In this document: positions 1 through 5,299 of the stretch, one piece after another | Position numbering within the stretch: position 1 is the first letter of the stretch | How the letters are laid out: each line of letters opens with the position of its first letter | From: an uncultured Bacteroidales bacterium | GTDB lineage: Bacteria > Bacteroidota > Bacteroidia > Bacteroidales > Bacteroidaceae | Reading direction: 5' to 3' | NCBI GenBank assembly: GCA_937906165.1 | Contig: CALCYA010000028.1 | Span: forward strand, 1-6,173 | Length of the DNA stretch: 6,173 bases | Translations under genes and position numbers: made by a program | Notes under the pieces: generated by a model | Database searches by the model: none | Seen by the model: only the letters and a program-made list of their open reading frames with translations | What the model was told of the DNA's origin: nothing

Positions 1-72
1 TTAATGTTTTGTCTGTGTTAAAAAGATATTCCCCCTATGGTTTGCAGGTGAACCCGAGGAATCTCATAAAAC

Positions 73-108
73 AAGGAGAGAGTTTTTCAAACAAACCCTC
101 TCCTTTTT
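73..108. terminator. Bidirectional intrinsic terminator
   Basis: The arms AAGGAGAG (73-80) and CTCTCCTT (98-105) pair perfectly. After one A/C mismatch (81/97), GTTT (82-85) pairs with AAAC (93-96), leaving a 7-nt loop. On the plus strand the stem runs into a T tract (104-108). On the minus strand it is followed by GTTTTAT. It lies about 50 nt beyond the stop codon of the minus-strand isomerase gene, so it most likely ends that transcript. It could also end a plus-strand gene lying left of the window. Bases 1-72 and 109-155 show no supportable gene. Confidence 0.8.
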
Positions 109-155
109 CGTATGCAACAAACGGTTGCATTATCAATCAACTACATCCTGTACTA

Positions 156-899
156 CTATTCCACTACCGTCACGTTCATCACCACATCAGTCTTGGGGCG
201 GTCACCCATTGAGGTCTCCACGTTCTGTATTGCCTCAACAACATCCAACCCCTCCTCTACTTCACCGAACACGGTGTATCCGCCATCAAGGAATGGAGTA
301 CCACCCACCGTGGTGTAAGTCTCTGTCTGCTCGGGAGTGAAAGCCGGTGCTCCAAGCTCCTTGCTTTTTTCCATTGCCATCTTGGCAAGCTTGTCCTGTA
401 ACTCCATCAGGCCCTCACGGTCGCGGTTACGGCGGAGGTTCATAATCTCCTCGCGGCGCTCCATTGCAAGTGCGTTGAATATGTTCTGCTCCTGTTGCAT
501 CTTCATCTGGTGTTCGAGCTGTTTCAGTTCGGCTGCTTTATAAACCTTTCCCCAAACGATATAGAACTGGCTGCCGCAGCTCTCTTTAGTTGGGTTCACC
601 TCGTCGCCAAGGCGGGCTGCACTTAGAGCACCGCGTTTGTGAAAGAGTGCCGCAGGCTGAATCTCTGCAGGTATATTATAACCGGGACCGCCGCTTCCCA
701 AGTTCTTTCCGGCCGGAGCACCCTTACTCTCGGGGTCACCACCCTGAATCATAAAATCCTTTATCACACGGTGGAACAATGTCCCGTTAAAGAACCCCTC
801 GGAGGCGAGTTTAAGGAAATTATCGCGGTGGAGAGGGGTCTCGTCGTAAAGGCGAACGGTAATGTCGCCCATAGTTGTTGAAATCTTGACTTTTGCCAT
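156..899 (-). CDS. Cyclophilin-type peptidyl-prolyl cis-trans isomerase with helical insert
   Basis: This 247-residue protein catalyses cis-trans isomerisation of Xaa-Pro bonds and so assists protein folding. No signal peptide or lipobox is visible, so it is probably cytoplasmic. The cyclophilin core is clear: FHRVIKDFMIQGGD at 42-55 contains the catalytic Arg (R44) and the substrate-binding Gln. GSQFYIV lies at 109-115 and FLDGGYTVFGEV at 203-214. F203 and Y208 occupy the positions of human CypA Trp121 and His126, as in E. coli cyclophilins. Between GSQFYIV and FLDGG sit about 85 residues where CypA has a short loop. Residues about 120-182 of this insert are rich in K, E, Q and M and look helical or coiled-coil. 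I chose the start MAKVKIST at 899, where the first cyclophilin strand begins; an in-frame ATG at 929 would add ten residues with no family resemblance. The gene lies 44 nt after the SUFU-domain gene on the same strand, so cotranscription is likely. The family call is firm; the client proteins are unknown. Confidence 0.93.
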   Translation of the reverse strand: MAKVKISTTMGDITVRLYDETPLHRDNFLKLASEGFFNGTLFHRVIKDFMIQGGDPESKGAPAGKNLGSGGPGYNIPAEIQPAALFHKRGALSAARLGDEVNPTKESCGSQFYIVWGKVYKAAELKQLEHQMKMQQEQNIFNALAMERREEIMNLRRNRDREGLMELQDKLAKMAMEKSKELGAPAFTPEQTETYTTVGGTPFLDGGYTVFGEVEEGLDVVEAIQNVETSMGDRPKTDVVMNVTVVE

Positions 900-943
900 A
901 ATAGTTATAAATATATTCTTATCATTCAAAACATTCCCCAGAG

Positions 944-2167
944 TTACATCTCCTCTATTCTGTCAGTCATTGCCTCGATAACATCATCATTCTCACACAA
1001 TACATCCTCAAGGAACTCGTCGACACCATTCTCCTGGATGCACTCAAAATCATCCTGATCTATCGGAATCACCTGATAATAGACGACGCTCTTTCCGCTT
1101 GACAGGTTACAGTAACCGACAGGCACGGAGAAATCGGGAGCAGGATATGCCAGCAAGGCTTTATTGAACGGTTTGTCTTCCGAGAACGGCTCATCATCCT
1201 CGGAGCCTAAGGTGTGGCCGGCCGTCATCCAGTGGCCTGTCCACAACGGCATTCTCGCAACAGTCTTCAGCAACCTCAACGGCCAGTAGTTCTTTTCATC
1301 CTTCAACGACTCCTCGTCAAACTTCCAGTCGGCAGGTAGATACATCATATACTCGGCATACTCCGTCAAGCGGTTACGCACACGTGTTTCATAAGGGATA
1401 TCCATCCTGTGACCTACAGCACCGATAGTACACAAGGTACAGTAGTTGCGTCCTTCCTGCGGCGGTATCAAAGCAACGTCGATGTGTATATCAGTAGATA
1501 CAATCTCATGGAACACGTTTTCATATTCACCGAAAGTCTTAATGATATACTCGCTTACCTCGGCATTGTCCATTACTGAATAGGGGCCACCGACAGGAGA
1601 TTCTTTCTTGCGTGGAGCCAGCGCATTCTTCCAAACATAAAGAATCTGCCTCTTGAGGAGAGGAATGTTATCGGCCCATATATATACCAAATCGACATCA
1701 TCCTTCTCTGAACGGTCCTTCTTTGCCTGGAGTGTGACAAAGTTCTTGTAGACGCGGAGTGTTCTTACATCCTCCCACTTCATTGTAGACATCCTGAGGT
1801 ACATCTCACCCTCATTGTCGACTGTAAGCATGTAGGTGACACCTTCGGCTGTCACCACCGGGAATGCACCGGCTCTCTTGAAACTGTTGTAATGCCTGAC
1901 AAAAGAATATACAAGAACACCTCTCAGCAACAGTACAACTACCAGAAGCTTTATTGGAGCGGCATGATTTACGCCGTTGATGATCATCAGAATAGCGGCC
2001 ACAAATACCAGCAGATAGAGGATATTGGTTATTGGGCGTGTAAAGAAATTGTTCTTGAGGGCATCTTTAAGGAAAGCCCATAACCCCGGCATATCCTTAC
2101 CACGGACATCCCCGTCAATATCCACATTCTTGATATCTGGTAACTTATCAAATGAATATATTCTCAT
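944..2167 (-). CDS. Membrane-anchored SUFU-domain protein with PH-like middle region
   Basis: This 407-residue protein has three visible parts. Residues 47-66 and 72-90 are two hydrophobic segments separated by a short loop. Basic residues before the first and after the second suggest both ends face the cytoplasm. Residues about 100-180 (TAEGVTYM, then MKWEDVRTLRVYKNFVTL) are beta-rich and resemble YcxB-like/bacterial PH-type domains; this is a tentative call. Residues about 205-390 match the Suppressor-of-fused (SUFU, PF05076) pattern: VFHEIVSTDIHIDVALIPP at 218-236, a CTIGAVGHRMDIP turn, YMMYLPADW at 273-281, YWPLRLLKTVARMP at 294-307 and GHTL at 317-320. Known of the family: bacterial SUFU proteins have been proposed, by comparative genomics, as immunity proteins of polymorphic toxins. 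No toxin gene is seen here and the function is unknown. The ATG at 2167 is the first Met of the open frame. The protein is acidic at its C-terminus. Confidence 0.85.
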   Translation of the reverse strand: MRIYSFDKLPDIKNVDIDGDVRGKDMPGLWAFLKDALKNNFFTRPITNILYLLVFVAAILMIINGVNHAAPIKLLVVVLLLRGVLVYSFVRHYNSFKRAGAFPVVTAEGVTYMLTVDNEGEMYLRMSTMKWEDVRTLRVYKNFVTLQAKKDRSEKDDVDLVYIWADNIPLLKRQILYVWKNALAPRKKESPVGGPYSVMDNAEVSEYIIKTFGEYENVFHEIVSTDIHIDVALIPPQEGRNYCTLCTIGAVGHRMDIPYETRVRNRLTEYAEYMMYLPADWKFDEESLKDEKNYWPLRLLKTVARMPLWTGHWMTAGHTLGSEDDEPFSEDKPFNKALLAYPAPDFSVPVGYCNLSSGKSVVYYQVIPIDQDDFECIQENGVDEFLEDVLCENDDVIEAMTDRIEEM

Positions 2168-2186
2168 AATGTAACGTATTTTATTA

Positions 2187-2217
2187 ATACAATAATTTGC
2201 AGAAGATTCCCCCCAAA
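2187..2217 (-). promoter_or_regulatory. Weak candidate promoter for the SUFU-domain gene
   Basis: Read on the minus strand, TTTG (2217-2214) lies 19 bp before TATTGTAT (2194-2187), about 20 nt upstream of the ATG. The spacing fits Bacteroidetes promoters. The -7 box keeps only the leading TA and one T of TAnnTTTG, so this is a placement guess. Confidence 0.25.
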
Positions 2218-2235
2218 TAAAAACAAGAGAAAAAC

Positions 2236-2296
2236 ACGAAACTTGCTTCAGTATTTTTTACTGCGAACGCAGAATATCTTCGCTGTCTACAGCAAA
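2236..2296. repeat. Tandem repeat copy 1 (61 bp, two hairpins)
   Basis: This unit starts ACGAAACTTGCTTC and ends GCAAA. It matches copy 2 (2321-2381) at 57 of 61 positions without gaps. Each unit contains two small inverted repeats: CTGCG/CGCAG (2261-2272) and GCTGT/ACAGC (2282-2293). The preceding AACAAG (2222-2227) also recurs before copy 2, so the true unit may be longer. It lies in the intergenic region between the divergent SUFU-domain and Nudix genes. It resembles REP-type palindromic intergenic repeats, but I cannot name a family. Confidence 0.85.
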
Positions 2297-2320
2297 GAGA
2301 CTAACAAGCGAGCGAGAAAT

Positions 2321-2381
2321 ACGAAACTTGCTTCTGTATTTTTTACTGCGAGCGCAGAATATCTTCGCGGTCTACCGCAAA
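2321..2381. repeat. Tandem repeat copy 2 (61 bp, compensatory stem change)
   Basis: This is the second copy, 85 bp downstream of the first (start to start). It differs at four positions. One is unpaired, before the hairpins (A to T). One is in the loop of the first hairpin (A to G). The other two are partners in the second hairpin: GCTG/CAGC became GCGG/CCGC, a T-A to G-C swap that keeps the stem. The copy ends about 70 nt before the Nudix start codon and may fall in or just upstream of its 5' leader. Confidence 0.85.
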
Positions 2382-2394
2382 TATACTACATTTA
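2364..2394 (+). promoter_or_regulatory. Weak candidate promoter for the Nudix gene
   Basis: TTCG (2364-2367), 19 bp, then TACATTTA (2387-2394) gives three of four matches to the -33 box and five of six fixed positions of TAnnTTTG. It would start a transcript near 2401 with a leader of about 50 nt. The spacer would include the second hairpin of repeat copy 2. A competing -7-like string, TATTTTG, lies at 2399-2405 without a -33 partner. Confidence 0.3.
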
Positions 2395-2450
2395 CGAGTA
2401 TTTTGCTGCAATTTTATCGTACAAAAAGGAAAAAGCACTATTTTAGCGTT

Positions 2451-2960
2451 ATGAAACAGGACAACAGCAAAGAGATATTCCCTGTCGTTGACGAGCAGGG
2501 CAACACCATAAGCAGCGCCACACGAGGCGAGTGCCACAACGGCAGCAAGCTACTACACCCCGTAGTCCACCTGCATCTGTTCGATTCCCAAGGACGCATC
2601 TACCTCCAGCAGCGCCCACTGTGGAAAGATATACAGCCTGGCAAATGGGACACCGCTGTAGGAGGCCACGTTGACTATGGCGAGGAGATAGCAGACGCAC
2701 TCCACCGCGAGGTGCGCGAGGAGTTGGGGCTTACCGGCCTTCACCCCACATTCCTGTTGAGGTACATCTTTGAGAGCGAGCGCGAGAAAGAACTTGTACA
2801 TGTATTCTGCGCAACCTACGACGGCGAGGTACACCCCAGCGACGAGCTGGACGGCGGACGGTTCTGGAGCAGGCAGGAGATAGAAGATGCCATCGGCTGC
2901 GGCATTCTCACTCCCAATTTCGAGCAAGAATACAGAAGGATAGAGCCACTTATCCGATAA
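2451..2960 (+). CDS. Nudix hydrolase, YfcD/IPP-isomerase-like
   Basis: This 169-residue cytoplasmic enzyme has a complete Nudix box at residues 72-94 (GHVDYGE, seven residues, REVREELGL). The paired glutamates there bind the divalent metal used to cleave nucleoside-diphosphate-like substrates. The N-terminus (IFPVVDEQGNTI, then a conserved-looking CHNGSKLLHPVVHLHL stretch, and QQRPLWKDIQPGKWD at 53-67) resembles YfcD and the Nudix-fold isopentenyl-diphosphate isomerase group rather than MutT. The substrate cannot be told from sequence. I chose ATG 2451 because homology begins there. The frame is open back to 2328, but that upstream stretch is only a translation of the repeat and AT-rich leader. 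No Shine-Dalgarno is positioned well. It appears monocistronic: a repeat-containing spacer lies upstream and a hairpin lies 23 nt downstream of the stop. Confidence 0.9.
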   Translation: MKQDNSKEIFPVVDEQGNTISSATRGECHNGSKLLHPVVHLHLFDSQGRIYLQQRPLWKDIQPGKWDTAVGGHVDYGEEIADALHREVREELGLTGLHPTFLLRYIFESEREKELVHVFCATYDGEVHPSDELDGGRFWSRQEIEDAIGCGILTPNFEQEYRRIEPLIR

Positions 2961-2982
2961 TAAATATCTGCATCACTCAGGA

Positions 2983-3010
2983 GGACAACTGAAGAACATT
3001 CCGGTTGTCC
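2983..3010 (+). terminator. Candidate terminator after the Nudix gene
   Basis: GGACAACTG (2983-2991) pairs with CGGTTGTCC (3002-3010): nine pairs including one G-U, with a 10-nt loop. It starts 23 nt after the Nudix stop. The following bases (CCGATGTTATTTATC) are only moderately T-rich, so it may be a weak terminator or a 3'-end stabiliser. Confidence 0.5.
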
Positions 3011-3279
3011 CCGATGTTATTTATCAAAACACTGACAAAGCATAACAAAAAATCATTTTATTGTCATTTAGGGCAATATTCTAAATTAGATATCGGCAAT
3101 ATGGCTGTAAAACATTGTAAGCAACTGCGCATACAAGCAAAAGAAAGGCAATTTCCGATACTTATCGGCAAATGTCTTCGAACGGCAGTACTCAGATTAT
3201 TTACATATCAAATTTATCAAAAATCATTATTATAGTCCTAACCCTCAACACGTTGTAGAAATATAATAACGTAAAAAAG
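3011..3279. other. AT-rich gap without a supportable gene
   Basis: I see no recognisable protein or RNA gene. A 76-codon frame across 3005-3235 starts inside the Nudix terminator hairpin and shows no recognisable domain, so I do not call it. The notable element is a hairpin at 3151-3173: CCGATA (3155-3160) pairs with TATCGG (3163-3168), and ATTT pairs with AAAT around a bulged C. TATCGGCAA occurs both in this hairpin and near 3092, giving a short direct repeat about 70 bp apart. Confidence 0.5.
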
Positions 3280-3310
3280 TTTGAAAGAATATAGTAAATC
3301 TTTACTTTTG
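3280..3310 (+). promoter_or_regulatory. Bacteroidetes-type promoter of the small HTH gene
   Basis: TTTG (3280-3283), 19 bp, then TACTTTTG (3303-3310) is a full match to the Bacteroidetes housekeeping promoter pattern TTTG-N19-21-TAnnTTTG. Transcription should start about 3316-3319, giving a leader of about 35 nt before the ATG at 3353. It is the best promoter in the window. Confidence 0.8.
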
Positions 3311-3334
3311 TGCAGTTTACATAAATATACTGCA
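3311..3334. promoter_or_regulatory. Inverted repeat at the HTH-gene start site, possible operator
   Basis: TGCAGT (3311-3316) and ACTGCA (3329-3334) are perfect inverted arms with a 12-bp spacer, centred 18 bp apart. They sit directly after the -7 box and span the expected transcription start. This suits either a dimeric repressor site, possibly for the HTH protein itself, or a hairpin at the mRNA 5' end. Autoregulation is inference only. Confidence 0.4.
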
Positions 3335-3352
3335 AAACTTAAACATTAATCT

Positions 3353-3565
3353 ATGATTCATATTGGAAGCATAATCAAAGAGAAGTTTGACGAACAGGGC
3401 CTTTCTGTTTCCTGGTTCGCAAAGCAGCTTTGCTGTGACCGCACTAATGTATATAGCATTTTCAAGCGAGAGAGCATAGACACTGCACTTCTTGTAAAGA
3501 TTTCTGCAATAATGAACCACGACTTTTTCAAGTACTACAGCAACGACCTAAACATCAAGGCATAA
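3353..3565 (+). CDS. Small HTH (XRE-like) DNA-binding protein
   Basis: This 70-residue protein consists almost entirely of a helix-turn-helix of the Cro/C1 (XRE) kind. Residues 4-16 form the first helix, WFAKQLCC (21-28) the second, and DRTNVYSIFKRES (29-41) the putative recognition helix. IDTALLVKISAIMNHDFFKYYS (42-63) packs behind. I recognise this as a compact type common in Bacteroides and relatives, close to full length at 70 residues, with no separate sensing domain. No regulon is known to me. It has its own strong promoter and an inverted repeat at the start site. Its 3' UTR is structured and ends in a terminator, so it is expressed separately from the downstream rhamnose genes. A role in regulating those genes cannot be excluded, but Bacteroides rhamnose genes are known to be controlled by an AraC-type regulator. 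Confidence 0.85.
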   Translation: MIHIGSIIKEKFDEQGLSVSWFAKQLCCDRTNVYSIFKRESIDTALLVKISAIMNHDFFKYYSNDLNIKA

Positions 3566-3583
3566 CAAATATAACAAGGAGTG

Positions 3584-3613
3584 GCTGTTTTGTGAATTTC
3601 GGCACACTACAGC
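3584..3613 (+). other. Conserved-looking hairpin in the 3' UTR of the HTH gene
   Basis: GCTGT (3584-3588) pairs with ACAGC (3609-3613), and TGTG (3591-3594) pairs with CACA (3603-3606). These flank a symmetric 2x2 internal loop and an 8-nt terminal loop. The hairpin ends three bases before the terminator stem, so the mRNA tail forms two stacked hairpins. It may protect the 3' end or mark a 3'-UTR-derived small RNA; nothing in the sequence decides. Confidence 0.45.
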
Positions 3614-3616
3614 TTT

Positions 3617-3653
3617 GAGGAAAACGGTTATCTCTGCCCGTTTTCCTCTTTTT
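3617..3653 (+). terminator. Strong intrinsic terminator after the HTH gene
   Basis: GAGGAAAACGG (3617-3627) and CCGTTTTCCTC (3638-3648) form a perfect 11-bp stem with a 10-nt loop, followed by five T (3649-3653). It separates the HTH gene from the rhamnose genes. Confidence 0.92.
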
Positions 3654-3713
3654 ATGCGGTACAATCAAAGATTAAGTCCCAACAATCCCGCTCATTAAAT
3701 TCTGTCTCCAGGT

Positions 3714-3743
3714 TTTGAATTCCAATCGGTTTTATTATCTTTA
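3714..3743 (+). promoter_or_regulatory. Candidate promoter of the rhaB-rhaD unit
   Basis: TTTG (3714-3717), 18 bp, then TATCTTTA (3736-3743) matches all of the -33 box and five of six fixed -7 positions. The spacing is one base short of the usual range, which fits a promoter that needs an activator. Transcription would begin near 3750, about 50 nt before the rhaB ATG. Upstream, ACAATC occurs at 3661 and 3682 (21 bp apart), and CAATC recurs at 3723; these could be regulator half-sites but are very short. Confidence 0.5.
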
Positions 3744-3752
3744 CGGCAGGCT

Positions 3753-3770
3753 TGCGGAACAGACTCCGCA
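3753..3770 (+). other. Hairpin at the 5' end of the rhaB leader
   Basis: TGCGGA (3753-3758) pairs perfectly with TCCGCA (3765-3770) around a 6-nt loop. If transcription starts near 3750, the stem lies at the extreme 5' end of the mRNA, about 30 nt before the start codon. It could stabilise the message. It does not match any riboswitch I know. Confidence 0.4.
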
Positions 3771-3801
3771 CTATTGTCATAAACCACACAAAACTAAGAG
3801 C

Positions 3802-5274
3802 ATGAACACTCACTCATTCCTGGCCTTTGACCTTGGAGCCACGAGCGGAAGAGCTGTCATCGGCACACTTTCCGACGGCAAATTCACAATGGAGGAGATA
3901 CACCGTTTCCCAAACAGCATCATGGAGCTGCACGGCCGTTACTATTGGAACGTATATTCATTATACAATGAGCTCAAGCGCGGCCTCGCAATCTGCGCAC
4001 AGAGAGGCATAAAGCCATGTTCAATAGGAATCGACACTTGGGGAGTAGATTTCGGGTATATTGCAAAAGACGGCAGCATATCGGGACTGCCCCGTGCCTA
4101 CCGCGACCCATACACTGACGGAGTACCCGAGGAACTGTTCAGGATTGTTCCACGCGAAGAGGTCTATGCCCGCACAGGCATACAGGTGATGTATTTCAAC
4201 AGCCTGTACCAGCTTTATGCGGCAAAGAAAGAGGGTAACTCCGCATTACAGAATGCCGACAAGATACTGTTCATGCCCGACCTGCTCGCATATATGCTCA
4301 CCGGCAAGATGGTATGCGAATATACCGAGGCATCGACATCTCAACTTGTGAACCCTGCCACAAAGCAGTTCGACAAGGAGCTTGCCCAGGCCATTGGCAT
4401 TGACAGCGACATACTGCTGCCCATTGTTATGCCCGGAACCGTAGTAGGCGAGCTGACTGAAAGCCTTGCCCTGGAAACCGGCATCGGACGCATACCCGTT
4501 GTTGCAGTTGCAGGCCACGACACAGCGGCCGCCATTGCCGCCATCCCTGCAGCCGACAAGGAGTTCGCGTTCCTGAGCAGCGGCACATGGAGCCTCATGG
4601 GCATTGAGTGCGACGCACCTATCATAACAGAAGAGACGACACGCCTCAACCTCACCAACGAAGGCGGCATTGACGGCACTACCTGTTTCCTGAACAATAT
4701 CACAGGAATGTGGCTGCTCGAGCAGTGCCGCAAGGAGTGGGAGAAAGAGGGCAAGGAATACAGTTACCCCGAGATCATTGCAATGGCCGAGGGTTCTATC
4801 CCGCTACGTAGCTTCGTGAACCCCAACGATCCGCTCTTCACCAACCCGCATAGTATGAGTGCCGCCATTATTGAATATTGCAGCCGCACGGGGCAACCGG
4901 TACCCGAAAACCACGCACAGATCATACGTTGCATCTTCGAGAGCCTCGCATTGTGTTACCGCAACACCTTGGAGAATATACGCAACGTATCGCCGCACGC
5001 CATAAGGAGGTTGCACGTCATAGGCGGCGGTTCAAAGAACGCCTTCATGAACCAGTTGACAGCCAACGCCATTGGAATACCCGTTGTTGCCGGCCCGTCC
5101 GAGGCTACAGCCATAGGCAACTGCATGATACAGGCGCGTGCGGCAGGGCTTGCCGGCGACCGCTGGGAGATGCGTACCCTCATAGGCAAGGCCGTGGAGA
5201 CAGCCACATTCACCCCAGCCGACAGCACGGCATGGCAGGAGGCATACAACCGCTATAAGAGCATTACAGAATAA
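3802..5274 (+). CDS. rhaB: L-rhamnulokinase
   Basis: This 490-residue cytoplasmic enzyme phosphorylates L-rhamnulose with ATP to L-rhamnulose 1-phosphate, the second step of L-rhamnose breakdown. It is a FGGY carbohydrate kinase of usual length. The phosphate-1 motif FDLGATSGR is at 9-17 and IDTWGVDFGYI at 77-87. VAGHDTAAA at 236-244 holds the likely catalytic Asp240. The phosphate-2 motif LSSGTWSLMG is at 258-267, and the adenosine-binding GGGSKNAFMNQLTAN at 408-422. The DTWGVDFG and SSGTWSL motifs are typical of rhamnulokinase within FGGY kinases, and the aldolase gene next door supports this substrate. I chose ATG 3802 because the kinase fold begins seven residues later. The frame stays open upstream to a TTG at 3715, but that stretch overlaps the promoter and leader. 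rhaD follows after 25 nt, so one operon. In Bacteroides thetaiotaomicron the equivalent gene is called rhaK. Confidence 0.95.
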   Translation: MNTHSFLAFDLGATSGRAVIGTLSDGKFTMEEIHRFPNSIMELHGRYYWNVYSLYNELKRGLAICAQRGIKPCSIGIDTWGVDFGYIAKDGSISGLPRAYRDPYTDGVPEELFRIVPREEVYARTGIQVMYFNSLYQLYAAKKEGNSALQNADKILFMPDLLAYMLTGKMVCEYTEASTSQLVNPATKQFDKELAQAIGIDSDILLPIVMPGTVVGELTESLALETGIGRIPVVAVAGHDTAAAIAAIPAADKEFAFLSSGTWSLMGIECDAPIITEETTRLNLTNEGGIDGTTCFLNNITGMWLLEQCRKEWEKEGKEYSYPEIIAMAEGSIPLRSFVNPNDPLFTNPHSMSAAIIEYCSRTGQPVPENHAQIIRCIFESLALCYRNTLENIRNVSPHAIRRLHVIGGGSKNAFMNQLTANAIGIPVVAGPSEATAIGNCMIQARAAGLAGDRWEMRTLIGKAVETATFTPADSTAWQEAYNRYKSITE

Positions 5275-5299
5275 GGACACAACTTTTAAACAGCACAAT

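Noticed and set aside
1..21. Possible C-terminal end of an upstream plus-strand gene (stop at 19-21)
   Set aside because: Only six codons are visible, so coding cannot be distinguished from chance; the terminator at 73-108 is compatible with it but does not prove it.
900..929. Upstream in-frame start for the isomerase (ten extra residues)
   Set aside because: Cyclophilin similarity begins at MAKVKIST; the extra residues (MNDKNIFITI) look like translated AT-rich spacer and are not a credible signal peptide.
2398..2425. Possible third, degenerate repeat copy (GTATTTTGCTGC...)
   Set aside because: Only short stretches align, gaps are needed, the spacing differs from 85 bp, and neither hairpin is preserved.
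2243..2446. 67-codon plus-strand frame with an internally repeated peptide
   Set aside because: The repeated peptide is only the translation of the two DNA repeats in different frames; no domain, and hairpins and stem covariation explain the sequence better.
3005..3235. 76-codon plus-strand frame in the AT-rich gap
   Set aside because: It begins inside the hairpin after the Nudix gene, has no promoter or recognisable motif, and its composition looks like translated intergenic DNA.
3715..3801. N-terminal extension of rhamnulokinase from a TTG at 3715
   Set aside because: It would overlap the candidate promoter and leader hairpin, uses a rare start, and adds residues that FGGY kinases lack.
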